Positions 1-4,177 of a DNA stretch of 11,363 nt are shown piece after piece. The stretch covers positions 1-11,363 of the forward strand of contig CAMHDB010000031.1 in assembly GCA_946183715.1 (NCBI GenBank), given 5' to 3'. Below the pieces are notes generated by a model that saw nothing but the letters and a program-made list of their open reading frames with translations, ran no database searches and was not told the DNA's origin. Numbering within the stretch: position 1 is the stretch's first letter; each line of letters starts with the position of its first letter. The translations under genes were made by a program, and so were the position numbers. This DNA comes from an uncultured Oscillibacter sp. (GTDB lineage Bacteria; Bacillota; Clostridia; Oscillospirales; Oscillospiraceae).

Positions 1-576
1 TCCGACCAGTCGTCGATGTTCCTGTCGCGCCCGTGCGACGTGTCGCGCTACGGGCTGATTTTCGCGGGCGTACAGAAGAACGTCGGCCCCGCCGGAATGA
101 CGATTGTAATCGTCCGTAGCGACCTCATCCGCGACGACTTGGACCCGAAAGTCCCGGTATACCTGCGCTACAGCACGCACGCCGGAAACGATTCCATGTA
201 CAACACGCCGAACTGCTGGTCGCTGTACTGTTGCGGGAAGGTGTTCCGGTACCTGCTGGAACTCGGCGGGCTGGAGGAAATGGAGCGCCGCAACCGCGAA
301 AAGGCCGCGATTCTGTACGATTTTCTGGACAGCAGTCACTTTTTCCGGGGCACGGCGGCGAAGGCCGACCGTTCCTTAATGAATGTCCCGTTCGTGACGC
401 CCTCGCCCGCACAGGACGCCGAAGTTGTCGCGGCGGCGAAGGCCGCCGGACTGGAAAATCTGAAAGGACACAAGAGCGTGGGCGGACTGCGGGCCTCAAT
501 TTTCAACGCCATGCCCAAAGAGGGCGTAGAGGCGCTGGTCTCGTTTCTTGACAAGTACGAAAAGGCCCGCGCGTGA
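1..576 (+). CDS. serC: Phosphoserine aminotransferase, C-terminal part (5' end outside window)
   Basis: PLP-dependent class V aminotransferase of serine biosynthesis (3-phosphohydroxypyruvate + glutamate to phosphoserine + 2-oxoglutarate), also used in the PdxB-dependent vitamin B6 route; cytoplasmic. The frame is open from base 1, and 191 residues plus stop TGA (574-576) are present. Family enzymes are about 360 residues, so roughly 170 N-terminal residues lie upstream. Visible hallmarks are FLSRPCDVSRYGLIFAG followed by QKNVGPAG, whose lysine (residue 26 here, codon 76-78) is the Schiff-base lysine. Further on are STHAGNDSMYNTPNCWSLY, NREKAAILYDFLD, RSLMNVPF and the C-terminal GLENLKGHKSVGGLRASIFN block that binds substrate phosphate/carboxylate in the family. 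All are intact. The next gene is convergent and there is no serA immediately downstream, although serC and serA are often adjacent in Clostridia. The identification is firm; the start is not visible. Confidence 0.97.
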   Translation, partial: SDQSSMFLSRPCDVSRYGLIFAGVQKNVGPAGMTIVIVRSDLIRDDLDPKVPVYLRYSTHAGNDSMYNTPNCWSLYCCGKVFRYLLELGGLEEMERRNREKAAILYDFLDSSHFFRGTAAKADRSLMNVPFVTPSPAQDAEVVAAAKAAGLENLKGHKSVGGLRASIFNAMPKEGVEALVSFLDKYEKARA

Positions 577-581
577 CAAAA

Positions 582-613
582 GCCGCCGTTCCCCGGAATC
601 CGGGAGCGGCGGC
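582..613 (-). terminator. Hairpin terminator between serC and the TIR gene
   Basis: A GC-rich inverted repeat, GCCGCCGTTCCC paired with GGGAGCGGCGGC (one G-U pair, tiny AAT loop region), lies in the 46-base gap between the convergent serC and TIR genes. Read on the minus strand it is followed by TTTTG (581-577), so it looks like an intrinsic terminator for the TIR gene. On the plus strand only a non-T sequence follows, so it may stop serC transcripts less well. Confidence 0.6.
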
Positions 614-622
614 AGTGCTAAA

Positions 623-1654
623 TCATGGGGAACTGTCCCATACATTCGCGGGTTCAAGTTGTCGGGGTACTGTTTTAGGTATTGGCTCAGGCTCGGGTTC
701 ATCTCCTTTGCCATCATCAGGCATTCCAAAATCTCCAGAGACTCGATTTTCGGATGCAGGATGCGAAGTGACTGTTCCGTCATTAGATGGAGCATCGGAT
801 ATCATATGCGAATTAAATAGTGAGCGTCTAAATACCGTTCTCCCTTGAAACAGCAGAATGCCAACGAGCATGAGAGCAAGTATATAGAATATGATAAACA
901 ATACCGCTAAAGACTTTACGTCAGATTGTTTATCCTGCAGTTTCTGTTCCTGCTCCCATTCTGATTCCAGCTCTTCTATCAAGTCTGGTTCCTGTGCCAG
1001 TTCATTCGCCAATTGTTGCGCCTGTTCCTGTAGGGTCTGCATGTGCGCTTGTCTTTGAGCCAACCTGTCTTTGACAGTTTGAATCTGAGCACCCGCCTGT
1101 TGCAATTTCCGTTCCAGTTCCGCTATCTGCCGGTCTTTTGCCTCCGTTGATTTTCTCGCGGACGCCTGTTCCTGCCCTAAACGAGATTCCAGTTGTTTGA
1201 GCTGTTGTTCCCGCTGGTATACCATAGCCCACGTCGGACGACTGCCGCGCAATGTATCGACGATTGTCTCCGCAAGATTTTGTATACGCTCCTGGTCAGG
1301 CGGGTTATCCACATCGGAACGTTGAAAAGCGCGCAAGCGAAAATTCAATTCAGCGTTTTCCGTCTTAAACTGTCCCACACGAAACAGAAATATGTGTTTC
1401 TTGTGTGCTAACGCCGAAAGCACCTCGTCACGGCACCAAGTCGAGTTGTTTGCGCCGTCATCCCAGATGAAAAGGAAAACTTCACAAGCCTTTATTTCCT
1501 CTTCAATCGTTTCGGTAAAATGTCCCGGCTTTGGGCTTTCCGTGTCATACCAAAAGGAAATTCCCCTGTTTTTCAGTTCGTCGGCAATCCGGCGAAGCGT
1601 TTCCGCCATAGTGGCTCTGTGATAGCTGATGAAAACGTCTTTGCCCTCCGCCAA
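623..1654 (-). CDS. TIR-domain protein with coiled coil and one membrane helix
   Basis: A 343-residue protein read from a TTG start. Residues about 4-137 form a TIR domain: KDVFISYHR (strand A), RGISFWYDTE (strand B), ACEVFLFIWDD (strand C), then NNSTWCRDEV. Glu77 (codon 1426-1424) in the WCxxE context is in the position of the catalytic glutamate of NAD-cleaving TIR domains. Residues about 145-242 are a Gln/Glu/Lys-rich, heptad-like coiled coil. Residues about 248-270 are a single hydrophobic helix (LAVLFIIFYILALMLVGILL), and about 271-343 are a Pro/Asp/Glu-rich polar tail. Known family roles are NADase signalling or abortive-infection defence, or simple protein-protein adaptor; which applies here is inference. 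TTG is preferred because an 8-base-spaced GGAAAGGGGG precedes it, and because a strong promoter ends so close to the upstream ATGs (1681, 1714) that they would be leaderless or untranscribed. GC is lower than in the flanks. It diverges from a toxin-antitoxin pair. No signal peptide is seen, and topology is ambiguous because the arginines after the helix favour an inside C-terminus. Confidence 0.85.
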   Translation of the reverse strand: MAEGKDVFISYHRATMAETLRRIADELKNRGISFWYDTESPKPGHFTETIEEEIKACEVFLFIWDDGANNSTWCRDEVLSALAHKKHIFLFRVGQFKTENAELNFRLRAFQRSDVDNPPDQERIQNLAETIVDTLRGSRPTWAMVYQREQQLKQLESRLGQEQASARKSTEAKDRQIAELERKLQQAGAQIQTVKDRLAQRQAHMQTLQEQAQQLANELAQEPDLIEELESEWEQEQKLQDKQSDVKSLAVLFIIFYILALMLVGILLFQGRTVFRRSLFNSHMISDAPSNDGTVTSHPASENRVSGDFGMPDDGKGDEPEPEPIPKTVPRQLEPANVWDSSP

Positions 1655-1662
1655 GACCGCCG

Positions 1663-1672
1663 CCCCCTTTCC
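1663..1672 (-). promoter_or_regulatory. Ribosome binding site that fixes the TTG start of the TIR gene
   Basis: Minus-strand GGAAAGGGGG ends 8 bases before TTG at 1654-1652. It lies downstream of the predicted transcription start (about 1684), so it is on the mRNA, while the ATG at 1714 is upstream of the -10 box and cannot be used from this promoter. Confidence 0.6.
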
Positions 1673-1690
1673 ATGACACATTACCTTGAC

Positions 1691-1719
1691 AGTATACCAC
1701 AGTTTCCGCGCCATGTCTA
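1691..1719 (-). promoter_or_regulatory. Sigma-A-type promoter of the TIR gene
   Basis: On the minus strand, TAGACA (1719-1714, 5 of 6 to consensus) is followed by exactly 17 bases and TATACT (1696-1691, 5 of 6). An A-tract (GTTAAAAAAATG) sits directly upstream of the -35 box and could act as an UP element. The predicted transcript starts near 1684, leaving a leader of about 30 bases before the TTG start. Confidence 0.7.
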
Positions 1720-1751
1720 CATTTTTTTAACGCTTGTGCCCTGTTTTTGCC

Positions 1752-1780
1752 TTGACAACGCATATGCAACGTAGTACAAT
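1752..1780 (+). promoter_or_regulatory. Promoter of the toxin-antitoxin operon with palindromic spacer
   Basis: TTGACA (1752-1757, perfect) is followed by 17 bases and TACAAT (1775-1780, 5 of 6). The spacer holds the 8-base palindrome GCATATGC (1760-1767), flanked by direct CAACG copies. Antitoxins of this ribbon-helix-helix class usually repress their own promoter at small palindromes, so this is a candidate operator. It diverges from the TIR promoter, with 32 bases between the two -35 boxes. Confidence 0.75.
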
Positions 1781-1803
1781 AGCCGTGGAAAGGGAGTGAG
1801 AAA

Positions 1804-2103
1804 ATGCCGGGAAACGCGAATTTAAGTGTCCGTGTGGATTCCGACGTGAAAGCGCAGGCGGAGGAAATTCTGTCGGAACTCGGAATGACCATGACGGGGG
1901 CTTTTAACATGTTCCTGAAACAGATTGTCCGGGAACGCGCCGTACCGCTGTCGCTGTCGCTGGATTCCTCCAACGCGCTGTACGCCGACTTGCTGGAAGC
2001 GCGGACAGCGCGTCTCGACGGCTACCGGGGGCGCGACGGCTGGGACGTGCTGTCCGATATGCTCAAAGCGATTGACGAAGAGGGCGGAAATGGCGAATTA
2101 TAA
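1804..2103 (+). CDS. Antitoxin of the RelB/DinJ ribbon-helix-helix family
   Basis: A 99-residue protein. The N-terminal NLSVRVDSDVKAQAEEIL followed by LGMTMTGAFNMFLKQIV is the RelB/DinJ pattern: a short beta strand giving an intertwined dimer that binds DNA, then helix-turn-helix. In DinJ-type proteins the DNA-binding strand is the basic/hydrophobic SVRVD stretch (residues about 7-12). The C-terminal half (about 45-99), Ser/Leu then charged and ending in EEGGNGEL, would wrap and neutralise the toxin. Start ATG 1804 has AGGGAG at 1791-1796, 7 bases upstream. The gene overlaps the downstream toxin gene by 14 bases, the usual antitoxin-first order with coupled translation. It probably represses its own promoter (1752-1780), alone and with toxin. 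Family-level assignment is confident; the exact subfamily is not. Confidence 0.92.
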   Translation: MPGNANLSVRVDSDVKAQAEEILSELGMTMTGAFNMFLKQIVRERAVPLSLSLDSSNALYADLLEARTARLDGYRGRDGWDVLSDMLKAIDEEGGNGEL

Positions 2104-2398
2104 TGTAATCGTGGCGGAACGCGCCGACAAAATGCTGATTCGCCACGCCCGTTTTCTCGCCAAAGTCAGCAGGCCCGCCGCCCTACGCCTTGCGGACGGT
2201 TTCAGGGCCGTATTACGCGAATTGGGCGAAAATCCGTATCAGTTCCCTGTCGAAGCGGACGAAAATCTTCCGGCGGGACTGTACCGCAAAGCCCTGTTTT
2301 GCAAATGGCACAAAGCGGTGTTTATGGTGGAAGAGCGTAACGTCTATCTCGACGCGGTTCTGGACTGTCGGCAGGACAGCCGCCGTCCCTCTTTGTAA
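2090..2398 (+). CDS. Toxin of the RelE/ParE family
   Basis: A 102-residue basic protein, of typical length for RelE/ParE toxins. It starts at ATG 2090 inside the antitoxin gene, with GAGGGCGG just upstream; the open frame continues further 5' but only inside the antitoxin. The N-terminal half is two helices (ERADKMLIRHARFLAKV, RPAALRLADGFRAVLREL). It is followed by the beta-sheet part: LYRKALFCKWHKAVFMV, then NVYLDAVLDCRQD, whose last strand (VYLDAVLDCRQD) is a recurring ParE/RelE signature. RelE members cleave ribosome-bound mRNA, while ParE members inhibit gyrase. The sequence as read does not settle which, so the target is left open. It is paired with and presumably neutralised by the product of the overlapping upstream gene. 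Stop TAA lies 5 bases before a strong hairpin. Confidence 0.9.
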   Translation: MANYNVIVAERADKMLIRHARFLAKVSRPAALRLADGFRAVLRELGENPYQFPVEADENLPAGLYRKALFCKWHKAVFMVEERNVYLDAVLDCRQDSRRPSL

Positions 2399-2403
2399 TG
2401 TAC

Positions 2404-2437
2404 GCAACACGCGGACGCTTTCCGGCGTCCGCGTTGC
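2404..2437 (+). terminator. Hairpin between the toxin gene and putP (convergent ends)
   Basis: GCAAC and GCGGACGC (2404-2408, 2411-2418) pair with GCGTCCGC and GTTGC (2425-2437), with a 2-base bulge and a 6-base loop. It lies in the 41-base gap between convergent genes, ending 2 bases short of the putP stop. Only TTTC follows on the plus strand and no T-run on the minus strand, so it is a plausible bidirectional but imperfect terminator. Confidence 0.5.
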
Positions 2438-2439
2438 TT

Positions 2440-3975
2440 TCAGATACGAACCTCGTCGAAGGTTTTGGTTACGGCGTCTTCCGGCTCCGCCGTGGCGAGG
2501 CTGACGGCGACTATCGCCACCGCCGCCAGTACGAACGCCGGGAGGAGTTCGTAAATCGCCAGCGCGCCGCCCATGGGCGCAATCAGGAACTTCCACACGA
2601 AGACCATCCCGCCGCCGACGAGCATGCCCGCCAGCGCGCCCCACTTATTCGAGCGCCGCCAGAACAGCGCGAGGAGTACCGTAGGCCCGAACGCCGCGCC
2701 GAATCCGGCCCACGCGAACGAGACCACACGGAAGACGGAACTGTTGGGGTCCCACGCCAGAAATACGCCCACGATGGCAATACAAATCACCGTCGCGCGC
2801 GCGACGACCATCGACGCCGCCGCGCTGAGTTTGACGCCGAAGAAGTCGCTCATCAAATCCTGCGACACGCTCGACGCGGCGGCCAGTAACTGCGAATCCG
2901 CCGTTGACATCGTCGCGGCGAGAATGCCCGCCAGAATCACGCCCGCCATGACCGCCAGCGATATGCTGTGGCGGCTCATGAGGTCGGCCAGCTTGACAAT
3001 GACTGTCTCCGAATCCGAGGAAGTCGTCAACATGGGAATGCGCCCGGCGACGGAGACGCTGTAGCCGATGATTCCAATCAGCACCGCGATTCCCATCGAC
3101 AGCACCACCCACACCGACGCGATTCGCCGCGACACCGACAGCTTTTCCTCGTCCTCGATTGCCATGAAGCGGAGCAGGATATGCGGCATTCCGAAGTAGC
3201 CGAGGCCCCACGCCAGCGTGGAAACGATACTCAGTCCGCCGAAGGAGGACGCCGTGCCCGTGGCGGGGTCGTAGCCCTGCGCGAGATTGAGGTACCCGGG
3301 CAGCGCGCGGGCGTTCTCCATGACGGCGCCCATGCCGCCCGCCTGCGCCACGCCGAAGAACACCACCACGACGAGCGCGATTGTCATGAAGATACTTTGA
3401 ATCAAGTCCGTCGTGGAGACGGCCAGAAAGCCGCCGAGCACCGTATAGGCGATAATGATGACCGCGCCGACGACCATCGCGAGGTGGTATTCGACGCCGA
3501 AGAGGCTGTTGAAGAGCGTCCCGACGGCCTTGAAGCCGGAGGCGGTGTAGGGGACGAAGAAAACGAGAATCACGAGGGCCGCGATACAGGACAGGACGTT
3601 TTTCGTGTCGCCGTAGCGGCGCGAAAAGAACTCCGGCAACGTGATTGCGCCCAGTCTGGACGAGTAGCGCCGGATTCGCCGCGCCACGACTAACCAGTTG
3701 ATGTACGTCCCGACGGCGAGGCCTATGGCCGTCCAGCCGACTTCCGCGATTCCGCACAGGTACGCCAGCCCCGGCAGGCCCATCAGCAGGTAACTGCTCA
3801 TGTCCGAGGCCTCCGCGCTCATGGCCGTGACAATGGGGCCGAGTCTCCGCCCGCCCAAGTAGAACTCGTGCGCGTTGTCGCCGCTCCCGCGCTGGCTGAA
3901 CCATACGCCGATGAAGACCATGCTCATGAGGTAGAGTACAATAGTCGAGATAATGAGAAATTGCGCGCTAGTCAT
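2440..3975 (-). CDS. putP: Sodium/proline symporter
   Basis: A 511-residue integral membrane protein of the sodium:solute symporter family (E. coli PutP is about 500 residues) that takes up proline with Na+. Many hydrophobic segments span the whole length, consistent with the roughly 13 helices of the family. Recognisable PutP features are helix 2 SAEASDMSSYLLMGLPG, where Asp58 and Ser60 match the Na+/substrate-site Asp and Ser of PutP. Others are LPEFFSRRYGD after helix 3, GYFGMPHILLRFMAI in mid-protein, and ILAATMSTADSQLL (Ser357-Thr358, the second Na+-site pair). Start ATG 3975-3973 is preceded by GGAAGGAGAC with good spacing; extension further upstream would pass through the promoter and a hairpin. 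It is monocistronic, with its own extended -10 promoter. Substrate assignment to proline rests on family resemblance and is strong but not proven. Confidence 0.95.
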   Translation of the reverse strand: MTSAQFLIISTIVLYLMSMVFIGVWFSQRGSGDNAHEFYLGGRRLGPIVTAMSAEASDMSSYLLMGLPGLAYLCGIAEVGWTAIGLAVGTYINWLVVARRIRRYSSRLGAITLPEFFSRRYGDTKNVLSCIAALVILVFFVPYTASGFKAVGTLFNSLFGVEYHLAMVVGAVIIIAYTVLGGFLAVSTTDLIQSIFMTIALVVVVFFGVAQAGGMGAVMENARALPGYLNLAQGYDPATGTASSFGGLSIVSTLAWGLGYFGMPHILLRFMAIEDEEKLSVSRRIASVWVVLSMGIAVLIGIIGYSVSVAGRIPMLTTSSDSETVIVKLADLMSRHSISLAVMAGVILAGILAATMSTADSQLLAAASSVSQDLMSDFFGVKLSAAASMVVARATVICIAIVGVFLAWDPNSSVFRVVSFAWAGFGAAFGPTVLLALFWRRSNKWGALAGMLVGGGMVFVWKFLIAPMGGALAIYELLPAFVLAAVAIVAVSLATAEPEDAVTKTFDEVRI

Positions 3976-4023
3976 AAAATGTCTCCTTCCGGTTTTCGCC
4001 GCCGCACGGACGGCGTGAAGCGT

Positions 4024-4032
4024 ATCATACCA
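4024..4032 (-). promoter_or_regulatory. Extended -10 promoter of putP
   Basis: Minus-strand TGG followed by TATGAT (TG at 4032-4031, hexamer 4029-4024) is an extended -10 element. The best -35 at 17 bases is a poor TTTCAT, so recognition would rest on the extended -10 or on an activator. The putP start lies about 50 bases downstream. Confidence 0.45.
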
Positions 4033-4053
4033 TACTTTTGAGTAGAATGAAAG

Positions 4054-4093
4054 ACAGAATCCCGTATAGAACGAAGTCTGTACGGGATTCTGT
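4054..4093 (-). terminator. Long inverted repeat downstream of the pseudo-ATPase gene
   Basis: A perfect 13-base inverted repeat, ACAGAATCCCGTA (4054-4066) and TACGGGATTCTGT (4081-4093), with a 14-base loop. On the minus strand it follows the gene ending at 4178 and is followed by the weak T-tract CTTTCATTCT. It therefore probably ends the rlmB operon before the putP promoter. The remainder of the gap (4094-4177) shows nothing I can recognise. Confidence 0.55.
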
Positions 4094-4177
4094 GCGAACA
4101 TCCTGTAAGGCCGTCTGTTACGCGGTTTCTGACTGAACGAATTTTCAAAACCGGAGTACACGCGGGAAAAGTTTTTG

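Noticed and set aside
1545..1973. A minus-strand frame spanning the TIR start, divergent promoters and antitoxin start
   Set aside because: It would cross both promoters and be antisense to the antitoxin; its translation shows no domain.
2645..3904. A 419-codon minus-strand frame overlapping putP
   Set aside because: It is a shifted reading of putP, with Arg/His/Gly-rich translation typical of GC-rich shadow frames; putP itself is clearly the coding frame.
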